Shown: positions 24,289 to 62,500 of the stretch, piece after piece
Position numbering within the stretch: position 1 is the stretch's first letter
How the letters are laid out: each line of letters opens with the position of its first letter
NCBI RefSeq assembly: GCF_036324505.1
Contig: NC_086352.1
Coordinates: 11,035,001-11,099,000, forward strand
Reading direction: 5' to 3'
DNA: 64,000 nucleotides
Origin: Eleginops maclovinus
Lineage: Eukaryota > Chordata > Actinopteri > Perciformes > Eleginopidae
Translations under genes and position numbers: made by a program
The notes under the pieces: generated by a model
Seen by the model: the letters and a program-made list of their open reading frames with translations, nothing else
What the model was told of the DNA's origin: nothing
The model's database searches: none

Positions 24289-26665
24289 AGTTACGCAACA
24301 GGAACCGCATTCGCAAATCATACTTGAGCTCAAAATGTTCTTACTTTTGAATGAAGAACCTGGGCAGAAAAGTTGATGGACAGGTTTGCCACTAAATTAC
24401 AAACTTGGCCATTACACTTCTTTATGATTTTTAGACTGAAACTAGTTTATTTTACGTGTAATAATCCAACATTGACATGTTCCTGATCTTATAGTTCTAC
24501 TGTATGAACACATAAGGACTTTTAATGGCCTTACTCGCTTATAATGCTTAATAAAAGGACCTTTACACAGAAATGCTACCCAGAAGATGTGTGAGAAACT
24601 GCAATGAGGTCATTGTGCCTGCATCTATGTGACTTCACCTATGCTGACAAAGAGCCCATGTGTGGGTCTTTACAATCAGTTTGAGCACTGAAAATGATCT
24701 TTTCCCACAGTATTCACACACCCACGTTAGGTATTTTCCCCGGTACGATCACAACACATGGTGCAGATAACATTGTTTGTGAAACAGAGAACCACGGCAG
24801 CTTCTGATGTTGAGGTATGAGTTTCCTGTTGACAGTTCTTACTCTACCATGCAGTGAAACCCCAACAACAGTGTCGCAAACAGCAGACAAATCTCTTGTT
24901 ATTATCTGTGTATTTTACGGATTATATAGTGAAGAGATTACGGGGGCAGAAATCCACTATTACTGCTTTCAAATTCAATGTAGAGGGCTTAAAGAGACAA
25001 CATATATGTGCTTTTCATTGTTACATTGACGGTTAACAGAAAGAACACTCGCTCCCTTTGAAGGATAAATGTGGTTAGTAAATCCCATGAAAGGCTACTG
25101 TGAATTAATCATATTAACAAGTATTGTCTGTGCATCCAAAGCCTGATAGAGTACACTTCTGCATACCAAACATTTCCTTATTCTGATGAGTCTGTGACAC
25201 ATATGAGGCTGTGCAGCCACAAATACTCAATTGAAACCAAATATGTGGCTGAAACAAATCCCCGACAGACACAGTCAGCCCCTAATGTTTGATAAAATAA
25301 AACAATGCACAGCTGTTTTAGGAAATTAATATAATGTCATAAGATTAACTTTATCATGTGCCAGCTGGAAAATGTGTTCTGCTATTGGTTAGCCTTTTTA
25401 TTTACTTTTAAAGTAGTTATATATAACCATGATTTATGTTTTCAATAGGAAGCAATAAGCTTAAGGCTACAGACAGGCCGGAGAATGACCCCGTGAGGGT
25501 ATTGAGGAGCATGTTAAACTCTGTGACCTCGACTGTCCAACACAAAAACAAACACACAGCTGCTCCTCTTATCAGGGCTCAATATTTTCACACAGGACAG
25601 AAAACACGTGATAAAGGGAGCATGTGGTTCATAATGACTGAAAAGAAATCATACTGATATCGTTATATTATCAAGGCTCCACAAATGAGAGGTAATGTGT
25701 TCTAGTCTGAACTCCTTTTTTACTAATGAATATCCCCAAAAAACGTCCCCAAATAATTTGTTAAATAAAGCCATTATTTTTATATATTAAAAACATGTTT
25801 GCAGTTTACTGTTCATATATTCATATTATGCATTATATTAATAAATAAATATGCGCTCATTTCTCTTCATTTACAGAAAAGAGATCCGAACATTAGATGA
25901 AGTCAGGCTGGAAACTTCAGGTTTTGTTGTTGTCATATTAATCATAGTAACGGCTATAATACGAAGGGAATTTTTGATATATGAAATTATATTCTTAAAT
26001 ATTCAAATACATAATGCTAATGTTTCTGGAATTTAGGAGACATCAACAAATGCAAATAGAAAACAGTTCAAAAGTTTTCCTTCACTTAATGTAAAAGACG
26101 ATGTTATATATAACCTCTAAATTGACCGTTGTAAAAGAAAGATTTTTTTTGGAGGAAGCTGTGTTTCCGCCCTATATTGATTTATCAGATATTTGATTTT
26201 ATCTGGTGAAAACAGAAGGACGATGAGGAAGTCAACCTCCATTGATGCGACCAATTGTATCATTCAGACAGACAGCCAGCTGTGATCATCACACAGAGAG
26301 AAAATGTACTAAAGTCATGCCAGTGTAGTCTTTCTTTGCTAAAAAAAACTCAGCACTTAAATAACTGAAAGTCATCATTGGTTGTTTGCAGTGATACTTT
26401 TTTGCATTTCAGGAACATTTGTTTGGTTTGAAGTGGTTACAAATGAGATATCAAAAGCATTCAAAAAACATAAAATTGTTTCAAATGTTGAAATAAATGT
26501 TGGAGTCATTCTTGCTAAATGAACAAAATTGCTACCCTAACAACAAATGGCAGATTTAATTTGTTTAAAATACATCGTATTTAGCAAATTTGAAAATAAG
26601 AATATGTATTCATTAAGTATATCAGATTATGTGATAATCAACAAAAAACGACTGACCTTTTTTTC

Positions 26666-28725
26666 AAGAATATTTTGGCTTTTTTCAATAAATTCTTGCA
26701 GAGAGTTAAATGAGAAGATTGATACCACTCTCACATCTGAATGGTAACTATATGGCTACAACCAGTAGCAGTTTAGCTTAGTTTAGCATGAATACAGGAA
26801 ACAGGGTGAAACAGCTGGCCTGGCTTTGTTCAGACGTAGCCAAGCCTACCAGAACTCTAAAGCTCACATCACTAAACATGTTGCAGTGTGCCTTGTTGGA
26901 TCCAGACAAAAACCAAAAGTGTAGAAATGACAATTCACTATTTCACAAGGTTGTGTGCCGGACTGTTTCATGGCATGGACCCGTAACTCTCTGCTACGGG
27001 GCCAGGCCATGAAACAGTCCGGCACATAACCCCCAGTCAAACAGCAAATTGGTGTTTTTACACTCTGGTTTTTGTACGGATCAAACAAAACAGGGTGAAA
27101 CATCTGGCCTGGCTTTGTTCAGACGTAGCCAAGCCTACCAGAACTCTAAAGCTCATATCACTAAACATGTTGCAGTGTGCCTTGTTGGATCCAGACAAAA
27201 ACCAAAAGTGTAGAAATGACAATTCACTATTTCACAAGGTTGTGTGCCGGACTGTTTCATGGCATGGACCCGTAACTCTCTGCTACGGGGCCAGGCCATG
27301 AAACAGTCCGGCACATAACCCCCAGTCAAACAGCAAATTGGTGTTTTTACACTCTGGTTTTTGTACGGATCAAACAAAACAGGGTGAAACATCTGGCCTG
27401 GCTTTGTTCAGACGTAGCCAAGCCTACCAGAACTCTAAAGCTCATATCACTAAACATGTTGCAGTGTGCCTTGTTGGATCCAGACCAAAACCAAAAGTGT
27501 AGAAATGACAATTCACTATTTCACAAGGTTGTGTGCCGGACTGTTTCATGGCATGGACCCGTAACTCTCTGCTACGGGGCCAGGCCATGAAACAGTCCGG
27601 CACATAACCCCCAGTCAAACAGCAAATTGGTGTTTTTACACTCTGGTTTTTGTACGGATCAAACAAAACAGGGTGAAACATCTGGCCTGGCTTTGTTCAG
27701 ACGTAGCCAAGCCTACCAGAACTCTAAAGCTCATATCACTAAACATGTTGCAGTGTGCCTTGTTGGATCCAGACCAAAACCAAAAGTGTAGAAATGACAA
27801 TTCACTATTTCACAAGGTTGTGTGCCGGACTGTTTCATGGCATGGACCAGTAACTCTCTGCTACGGGGCCAGGCCATGAAACAGTCCGGCACATAACCCC
27901 CAGTCAAACAGCAAATTGGTGTTTTTACACTCTGGTTTTTGTACGGATCAAACAAAACAGGGTGAAACAGCTGGCCTGGCTTTGTTCAGACGTAGCCAAG
28001 CCTACCAGAACTCTAAAGCTCACATCACTAAACATGTTGCAGTGTGCCTTGTTGGATCCAGACAAAAACCAAAAGTGTAGAAATGACAATTCACTATTTC
28101 ACAAGGTGGTGTGCCGGACTGTTTCATGGCATGGACCCGTAACTCTCTGCTACGGGGCCAGGCCATGAAACAGTCCGGCACATAACCCCCAGTCAAACAG
28201 CAAATTGGTGTTTTTACACTCTGGTTTTTGTACGGATCAAACAAAACAGGGTGAAACAGCTGGCCTGGCTTTGTTCAGACGTAGCCAAGCCTACCAGAAC
28301 TCTAAAGCTCATATCACTAAACATGTTGCAGTGTGCCTTGTTGGATCCAGACAAAAACCAAAAGTGTAGAAATGACAATTCACTATTTCACAAGGTGGTG
28401 TGCCGGACTGTTTCATGGCATGGACCCGTAACTCTCTGCTACGGGGCCAGGCCATGAAACAGTCCGGCACATAACCCCCAGTCAAACAGCAAATTGGTGT
28501 TTTTACACTCTGGTTTTTGTACGGATCAAACAAAACAGATGTTAATTGGTGAGCTTCAGAAGGGCTGGCAGGCAGATTTGAATGACAGGAAAGAGCCAGC
28601 CTACGTGTATCCCCCTGGTTCCAGACGTTATGCTAAGCTAAGTAGCTTCATATTTACATACAAACATAAAAGTGGTAGCAATCGTCTCATTTGGCAAACT
28701 CATGGGCAAATATTTCCCTCATATT
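26666..28725. mobile_element. Foldback-type DNA transposon with expanded internal repeats
   Basis: The outer arms are imperfect inverted repeats. The left arm contains GAATATTTTGGC, then AAATGAGAAGATTGATACCACT and TAGCTTAGTTTAGCATGAATACAGG; the complement of the right arm shows the same order (GGGAAATATTTGCCC, AAATGAGACGATTGCTACCACT, CTTAGCATAACG). These phrases belong to a repeat common in percomorph introns. No transposase is present. The interior is a six-copy 289-bp array, listed separately. The element lies between bcl2l10 and the 3' end of the selenoprotein W gene. A related shorter fragment is at 45425-45640. Confidence 0.65.
26801..28534. repeat. Six tandem 289-bp units
   Basis: The phrase ACAGGGTGAA recurs at 26801, 27090, 27379, 27668, 27957 and 28246, always 289 bp apart, so the array is exactly 6 x 289 = 1734 bp. 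Units are over 98% identical by eye. Each contains a perfect 21-bp inverted repeat (in unit 2: 27243-27263 against 27295-27315), flanked by further imperfect complementarity (CAAAAACCAAAAGTGTAGAAA against TTTTTACACTCTGGTTTTTG), so a unit can fold into a long hairpin. Diagnostic variants group units 1/5/6 (AGCTGG), 2-4 (ATCTGG), 3/4 (GACCAAAACC) and 5/6 (AAGGTGGTG). Open frames of 68-79 codons repeat in every unit but are passengers. Confidence 0.95.
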
Positions 28726-28840
28726 TATACCATGTGTGGCTTGATAACCACATGTTTGTTTTAAATGTTTAAATCCTGAGTAAGTATGTGTGTGTTGTTT
28801 GTGTAAGAGAGCAGTTCCTCAGGCTCCCGGCAGCTGAAAA

Positions 28841-28904
28841 ACTTCTAGACTTGCATCGTGAGCACACGGCATTATTTTTCATGTGTTCATTCATAAACAG
28901 AAGT
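28841..28904 (-). ncRNA. selenow: Candidate SECIS element of the selenoprotein W gene
   Basis: Read on the minus strand, this has the parts of a eukaryotic SECIS: AUGA (28894-28891), an 11-nt helix strand, an apical loop starting with unpaired AA (28879-28878), a pairing strand containing CGUGUG, then CGAU (28858-28855) supplying the GA of the non-canonical quartet. Complementary ACUUCU and AGAAGU arms close the base. The AUGA-to-AA spacing of 11 nt is the usual SECIS distance. It lies about 270 nt past the UAA (29173-29175) of the gene with the in-frame UGA. Folding was done by eye. Confidence 0.65.
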
Positions 28905-29172
28905 GAAGATCAACGCCGGGATCTTCAGAGTTGCTCTTCTCATCCTTTGTCTGTATTCACAGTGAAGATAAATGGTCTGACCGCCTCATGGCTGACGGTT
29001 TAAATGTATTGTCATTGTGACTTTGTTTTCATTTTGGTCCCAAATTATATTTTGTTTTGTTGTCTTTTTTTAATATTTGAATTCCCTTTTGTTTTCAGAT
29101 AAGCAGTTTTGAGAGAATTTAGCCATAAAGAAACCAAACCATTGATCTTGCATTGTGAATACAGATGGTGTT

Positions 29173-31608
29173 TTAACCTCCAGCGAAGAACTTCTTGATC
29201 AATTCCACCACCTGTTCACAGGAAACACAAAACATTTTGGTAAAGGACAGGTTACAATTCATGGATAAGTTGTCATCTAATCTGCAACAAACATTAATGA
29301 GCCTTTCAGGATGAATTGTAATCACTTTGGTTGATCGTCCAACTCTGACTTCTCGTCACTATCAAATATTGTTTATCTTTTGTGATAAGTACTACTTTCA
29401 TAGTACATGTTAGCATGCTACCACAGTAAAATTAGAACAAGGTTAACAAATTGAGCATGTTAGTAGGCTGGTGTCACATAAACATTAGCCTGACCCTAGA
29501 TGCTTGTGGAATATTAAATAAAATGTATTTATAGATTCAAGGGTATTATTATCATGTGCACAGAAGCTACAGTGTAGTTAGAGCAATGAAAATATTAGGT
29601 CCTGAGCTCCTCCAACAATGACATAAGACAGAATAACAAAATAAAAATAGTGCAAAATGAAACAGAGTAAGATAAACTAGAATACAATATTGCAGGTTAT
29701 GTAGCAAGACCAGTCTACAGAAGATATGTTAAGCTTTATTAACTGATGAGGCAGATGTGAATTCCCGATCAGTAACCAGATCCCGGTATTGTATTTATAA
29801 TAACTATGTGACAACAAAACTGAAACTGGCTGACTATTAAAAAAAAGGGTTGTAGAAAATATACTGTAACTTGAGATCTAAATGTTGAAAGGACTCTAAA
29901 ATATAACCTCAAGCCACTTCAAACTAATCAGTTGCTTTTGTTGTAATGCGTTACTGTAAAACAGATGTCATGACTGACTGTCTCACTGACCTCATCCTTT
30001 GATGGAATACTTCCCGTCTTGAGCTTGGAGTAGATCAGCTGGCCGTTCACAGACACCTCAAAGCTTTCTGTGGGGGGGACACATTGTAGTATAATATATT
30101 ATTAACACAATAGTATCTGTGTGTAAATAAAGCAGGTTAATCTGAGAAACAGTAGCTATATCACTGACACTGAAACTGAACTCCTGTCATAAAATAAACA
30201 TGAGAAATAAAACAGGTTGTTTTTTTAAGCCCTGATGGATTCTGTCAAATCGATTAAAAAAATACAAGAGATACGGACGGCTTACTCAAATAACACAATT
30301 AGTTTAAAGTCTTTCTTCCACCGTGTTTACCCATTGCGGTTACCGGTGGTGTAAAGTTACTAAGTATATTTACTCAAGTACTGTACTTTAGAAAATGTTT
30401 GAGGGATTTGTACTTTCCTTAAGTAGTTTTTGCTACTTTGTACTTCCCCCCAAATACAATTCAGAGGTTACTCTTGTACTTGAACTCAACTACATTTATT
30501 GAATCCCTTTAGTTACTTTCAACAATTAAATCAGACTTTAGTTAGAGTACACAAGCTACCATGCAGTATACAGAGTAACTAAAGTTAGCGCCACCTTTAC
30601 CAGCTTTGACCACACTCTAATGGATCAATAATTATAATCAAAGCATATAATTTGATTCTGAAATGGGCCGATCCATATAATGACTACTTTAAGTGTATTT
30701 GTATGCCAATACTTTTGTACTTTTACTTGAGTCACATTTTGATTGCGGGGCGAATTTACTTGAACAGAGTGTTCATGAACTTTGGAACTTCTTCTTGAAG
30801 TACAAGGTCTGAGTATATTTCCACCTCTGGTTGTTACTCATAACTTGATAATAATTTCCTCTTTCATTATGACTGATTAGTCGGAGTATGGAAAGCAGAA
30901 GCAACTTACGTGACCTCCCGACCCGCCCAGTCACCTCCTTCACACCAGGAACCTGCCGAACTACTTCGGCTAGTTGCTTGTAGCGGTAGGAGTAACCTCA
31001 TCCACTACTGCAACACAAAACGAGAAGAAGGGAAAACACATTACCAACAAACAGATCACTGGCACAAAGAAACTCTCTCACCTCTAAAGAGTTGTTGTAT
31101 GGATTACAATAAGCTGATTGGTTACAGTACAAAGGGAAGTAGAGTACATTTGCTTTCCTTTTCGTTTCTTGACGGAATATATTTATTTGTAAAACCAGGA
31201 AATAAAGTATTTTGCTTTTAAAAAATATACAATTGCTGTATTGACATAAAGTAAAGAAGAAAAAAACACTTAAAACAACAATGTTTCCCATGTGTTACTG
31301 TACTTAATAAATGGTGGTATAAACAAAATGGATTACAGTTTGTCTTATATAGAGGAAGAGTATTTACAACTAAAACGAAGTACGATAAATGTAATACTGG
31401 TAAGTCTTTCCTAAAATCCTGTAACGTTTCAAACCGTAACCTTATTATTGAGGTGTATTGAGTATTACCCAATAGTGGCAACAAGACCACGCCCTGGTTT
31501 GAAATTAAAGAAAGATCTACTTCCTAACTTTAGAGAGTTTATTACTGTGATCACGTTACAGCTTATAAAGTCAAACACTCACCAGTATTCGACCTGAACT
31601 GTAGCCAT
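29173..31608 (-). CDS. selenow: Selenoprotein W-family protein with in-frame UGA (Sec)
   Basis: A small thioredoxin-like Rdx-family selenoprotein, thought to act in cytosolic thiol redox control. Four exons on the minus strand: 31583-31608, 30910-31007, 29991-30067, 29173-29211, all with GT-AG borders and consistent phase, giving 79 residues. The start is MATVQVEYC; the Cys codon is split by intron 1, and exon 2 continues S-G-TGA-G-Y, making a CxxU motif with Sec at residue 12 (TGA at 30998-31000). Later motifs are GVKEVTGRVG, SFEVSVNGQLIYSKLKTG and the C-terminal VVELIKKFFAGG. The central NGQLIYSKL also resembles the MIEN1/Rdx12 branch. It is slightly shorter than mammalian SELENOW (87). Which fish paralogue (w1, w2a or w2b) it is remains open. 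Stop-based gene prediction truncates it. Confidence 0.88.
30344..30829. mobile_element. Non-autonomous hAT-like element in selenow intron
   Basis: The ends are CGGTGGTGTAAAG and (complement of the right end) CAGAGGTGGAAA, matching the CAGTGGTGGAAAGTA termini of a very common fish repeat with internal ACTCAAGTACTGTACTT phrases. Flanking octamers GCGGTTAC and GTTGTTAC agree at six of eight bases, as in an old hAT 8-bp duplication. It occupies most of the intron between selenow exons 2 and 3. Confidence 0.6.
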
Positions 31609-31689
31609 GGTGGCACAGCTGTTTTGACGGCTGTTTTGACGGCTGTAGGTCGACGCAGGTCCGCAAACCTCCAGGCAGGAAGTGTTGAA

Positions 31690-31725
31690 TAAAGTGCAGC
31701 GTCATTGTTTGGCTCTTTATAGAGT
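31690..31725 (-). promoter_or_regulatory. selenow: selenow core promoter (TATA box)
   Basis: On the minus strand TATAAAG lies at 31721-31715, about 107 bp upstream of the ATG at 31608-31606. A start site near 31690 would give a 5'UTR of about 80 nt. That UTR contains a direct duplication, GTCAAAACAGC twice, just before the Kozak-like GCCACCATGG. The Kozak match supports the chosen start. Confidence 0.55.
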
Positions 31726-31968
31726 ACACCACTCCCCATATGGGAGGGGAAACCAGTCTGTCTGCATTCTGAGTCATACCCACCCACTAGTGTTACATAT
31801 ATTTAGTACACTCAGTTTCCTTTGTCATTAAATGTTTCAGACTAACTATTTTCTTCTTTTGTTTCCACAACTTCTTACACTTTATTTTCTTCAAATTCAA
31901 GGGTTTAACAAGTCCCTCTCTTAAAAGGACCAGACAGGGCTTAGTTTGAGACAAAGATCAAGGTTTAA

Positions 31969-32578
31969 GGGTGGCTTTACACGGAAACGAAAACGGCTTA
32001 AAAACGCAAAACATTTTTGCGGATGCACTATATCGTTTAGATGGAAACGGCGTTTTGGGGGGATGAAAACGCAAGAAAGTGAAACCACCCTCCAGAGTGG
32101 AATTCTTGAAAACGCTCCACTGTCGCGCCACCGTGTAAAGGATGAAAAACGCAAAACTTCGTTTCTCGTCACATAGAAATGACGTGACAAGCATAATAAA
32201 GCGCCAGAAAACCGAGGGAAACACATTAGAAGGCTATCAACATGTCCGTCCCTGCGGACTTTCAACTCGCCTTAGGCGCTGTAATTGACGTTCAAGAGTC
32301 ATTTCATCAGATAACAGCAATGATGAGCGAGAGTAGTAAAGAACAGACCAAAAATATGAACTACGTTCTCGAAATTCTTGAAGTTCATAGAGAGAGCAGG
32401 CGACCTAGCCATCTGGCGTGTTTACTGCATCGATAAATATGAAACGTCAAACACTTTTGCGTTTCCGTATGCACGCAGATTTTCACCCTAAAACGCTCGT
32501 CTAAATGCAGATTTAAAAGTGAAAACGAAACGCCACTTTTGCGTTTTTGTTTCAGATCGTTTCCGTGTAAAGGTAGCC
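31969..32578. mobile_element. PIF/Harbinger-type MITE
   Basis: Terminal inverted repeats GGGTGGCTTTACACGGAAACG (left; first 20 bases diagnostic) and CGTTTCCGTGTAAAGGTAGCC (right) are flanked by TAA at 31966-31968 and 32579-32581, the TWA target duplication typical of PIF/Harbinger. The subterminal regions carry many AAAACGC/GCGTTTT motifs. An internal 64-codon frame (32242-32436, +) shows no transposase or Myb motif and may be a remnant. It lies between the selenow promoter and the trpm7 3' end. Confidence 0.65.
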
Positions 32579-32581
32579 TAA

Positions 32582-34621
32582 GACTTACAACACTGAGCAT
32601 GTGCACAGTGAGAACTAGCAGGCTTTGAAGAGACTCAGAAACAACAACAACAACAACAACAATAATAAAGCCTGTATGTTAAAACATGGCTTGCTGTATT
32701 AGAGTGAAGGCAGGCAATCTCGCCTCTTCTCCCACACAGCAAAAACAATATATTTTTGAAGTTATGAAGATATTGAGTTAAACGTTAAATAACATAAATG
32801 TCTTCTTTTGAATGTAATTAGAAATATATTCTTATACATTTAAGCATGTAAAGAGTCTATTTATGACTATTTCAAAATCTTTCAAGGCCTCAATTTGTTC
32901 CTTCAAATTCAGTCAAGAATTTCAAGAACTTTCTAAATGATTCCATCTTCAGGGATTTCCTACTTCTCGTTAAACAACCAATTCAAGGACTTTTCAAAGA
33001 CTTTCCAAACCAGACATCTGCTGCAGTTGAGCAAGGAAAACATCGACTCTTGCCAGAGTATTTGCGGAAAATCTGTGTAAAAATACCCTTGAAAAACAGG
33101 GAACTTATCCCTCACCCGTTAAGAATGAGGAAAAATGACTGTGCTGATGCAAAATTGAAGCCAAGGGCCAATCATCAGCGTCCTCCTCTCACCTATCACT
33201 CTATCTAACAGGTGAGGCGTTTATCAGTTAAGTCCGAGGCAGAAGAACGGAGGTTATTGTGCGTGAATTCAAATACCAGCAGCTGCTGTCCCTCTGAGGA
33301 ATCTGTTCAGACAGCAGCTCTTTGTCTCCTTCTGCAGGACTTCTCTACTGATGATGGAGTCTTTGCCATGGCAACAGTTCAATTAGAATGTACTTAATGA
33401 TATAAGGTATGCAAGCCTCAAAATATACACAGACCTTAATGTGCACACAACATTTCAAGATTGCATTTAGCGGTCTGTTGATAAATCATACAATTGTTTT
33501 ATTAAATCTCAGAAAATATTCATGTAGTTATGTTGAATAATTTCTGAACAGTTGAAATCCAAAAGAAAGAATCCAAGCTTCACATCTGGGCCCCAATTAC
33601 GTTCGTTTTTTGTGCCCAAGAACGATGAATTTAAGCTGTATTTTATACAAAATATCAAACAATTGGAAATAAATCTTGCAGATATTCGTGGCTGTTTTTT
33701 TTTTTTACTACTTTATATTCATTTGATTTGAATCCAAACAGCAGTAATGCATTGAAACACATACATGATTTGGATCAGTGTTGCCAACGCTTTTTTAACA
33801 TTTTATTTGTTTAAAATGATGTCCAGTACAAAATGTATACAGTAATACCCTTACGTCTGTCAGTTCCCCTGAATAAAATATTTTAATCTGTTCAGCTCAT
33901 GCCAAATACCAGTATCTATAAGATACACTAGATTGTAATTTGCTCACACAATATTTGATGACAAAGATAAAGCAGTAGTACCTTTGTAACAATAAAAACT
34001 ATCAGCAATATGTTGGTGGACACACTCTCAATACAATAAAATGACATACATTGTTCTGTAAAAGTTGCATTGCAATCTGCCCATATTTTACAAGATTTTC
34101 AAATTCATGTTTATCTATTCATTAACTAAGAGACAAAAAGTAGTGATACAAGTCTTTACACATTTATAAAAATGATGTGGAGTAGCAGTGACTCAGCAGC
34201 CCGTCCTCTGCTGTAACAGATGTACAATGCACTTTGATGTGTTCTTTTTTTTTGTTAAAACAAGGCAACTTCTCAAACTGCATAATAAATAATAAACCCT
34301 CTGCAACAAAATGGTACCTGTGGATATATCCAGTTCATACATATATATATATATTTTCATAAACTTGTACAAAATATGTTTAAAAACGTCTCCTCCTCGT
34401 GTATTTTACTTTTTAAAAAACAAGTTAGGATGTTTGAATCGTGTACGACAGCGTTTTGGCGGAATCAACAAAAACATGACAGTCTGCATGCACTGGTTTC
34501 CATGGAAACGCAGGTGTGATTCTTCCAGTTGATTGGGTGCGCCTCTCTGCTCCTTGGCTTTGCCTAATCATCGATCAGAAACAGCGTCCTCGACATAATT
34601 CACTCGTTCACTTTCATCCGC
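32582..34621 (-). other. selenow upstream region and probable trpm7 3'UTR
   Basis: No gene is supported here. A (CAA)n tract lies at 32641-32661. Downstream of the trpm7 stop (complement of 34622-34624) the minus strand is AT-rich, with several AATAAA complements (TTTATT), for example near 33803. The trpm7 3'UTR therefore plausibly extends to about 33.8 kb. The two genes would then run in the same orientation, with about 2.2 kb between the trpm7 end and the selenow start. Confidence 0.4.

Positions 34622-62500
<27,879 letters not shown>

Noticed and set aside
26788..28533. Repeated 68-79-codon open frames on both strands across the 289-bp array
   Set aside because: They recur once per repeat unit, overlap on opposite strands, and have no start context or family resemblance; they are by-products of the tandem repeat.
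28961..29036. Another AUGA...AAACC stretch considered as the selenow SECIS
   Set aside because: The sequence between AUGA and AA does not pair with the downstream arm, unlike the candidate at 28841-28904.
32242..32436. 64-codon frame inside the Harbinger-type MITE
   Set aside because: No transposase or Myb motif is visible and it is too short; kept only as a possible remnant.
33368..33397. Plus-strand MATVQLECT followed by stop, resembling the selenow start MATVQVEYC
   Set aside because: There is no donor site, no downstream matching exon, and the codons differ; most likely a chance match.
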